DNA of 58,300 nt from CALCHX01 sp035761165 (GTDB taxonomy: Bacteria; Gemmatimonadota; Gemmatimonadetes; Gemmatimonadales; Gemmatimonadaceae). The stretch covers positions 1-58,300 of the forward strand of contig DASTRO010000141.1 in the NCBI GenBank assembly GCA_035761165.1, given 5' to 3'. Shown piece after piece: positions 58,243-58,300 of the stretch; positions within the stretch are counted from its first letter, which is position 1, and each line of letters begins with the position of its first letter. The notes under the pieces were generated by a model that was not told the origin of the DNA, ran no database searches, and worked only from the letters and a program-made list of their open reading frames with translations. Both the position numbers and the translations under genes were made by a program.

Positions 58243-58300
58243 CCGCAGGCGTCGCGCGAGACGTCGGATCCGCGGGGCACGCGGTGGGAGGAGCTCTCCT

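Overview
The window is a very GC-rich (roughly 70% or more) bacterial chromosome segment that is almost fully coded. It carries three PEP-CTERM proteins, a fused alpha/beta 2-oxoacid dehydrogenase E1, a TamA/TamB outer-membrane module and many GTGA/ATGA stop-start overlaps. This points to a Gram-negative soil-type bacterium. Gemmatimonadota is my best guess, by inference only; no rRNA or other marker here proves it.

Layout. (1) 1-14.9 kb: a split phenylacetyl-CoA (paa) catabolic set, all on the minus strand in three blocks (paaZ; paaG-H-I-J-Y; paaA-B-C-D). The blocks are separated by plus-strand or unrelated genes: an adhesin-like exported protein, two PEP-CTERM proteins and the fused E1. (2) 15-19.2 kb: an enoyl-CoA hydratase relative, an MscS channel, and a phenylalanine hydroxylase (phhA) plus amino-acid dehydrogenase pair. 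The pair is preceded by what looks like a complete ribosome-mediated attenuator: promoter, Tyr-rich 28-codon leader peptide, antiterminator arm, intrinsic terminator. (3) 19.3-35.2 kb: a plus-strand housekeeping run, ruvB, queA, lipoprotein, tgt, yajC, def, fmt, then (after one minus-strand RCC1-repeat lipoprotein) tenI, thiS, thiG, rsmB, PASTA protein, rpe, tlpA-like, ybbR-like, tsaD, lgt. (4) 35.3-54.8 kb: a long minus-strand run, which read in transcription order holds a response regulator with GGDEF, a small membrane protein, tamA, tamB, a lipid kinase, a GAF/PAS hybrid histidine kinase, a P1 peptidase, an NlpC/P60 peptidase, a small protein, an EamA transporter, a HAD phosphatase, a hypothetical, acpS, a UPF0316 protein and a glycine-rich 16-residue-repeat surface protein. 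(5) 54.9-58.3 kb: a peptide ABC binding protein, one permease and a third PEP-CTERM protein.

Two things stand out. The first is the phhA leader. Four Tyr codons sit 15 nt before an RNA segment that copies one terminator arm, so tyrosine, the product of PhhA, is expected to control phhA by attenuation. The second is a family of about ten intergenic elements whose arms are degenerate 7-nt tandem repeats, mostly in inverted pairs around a quasi-palindromic core. Arm words differ from copy to copy, but the two arms within one element stay complementary. They usually abut stop codons, supply the C-terminal codons of fmt and tsaD, and one copy lies in frame inside tgt. A second short repeat (a 15-nt word followed by G8 and a C run) occurs three times, once inside the paaI coding sequence.
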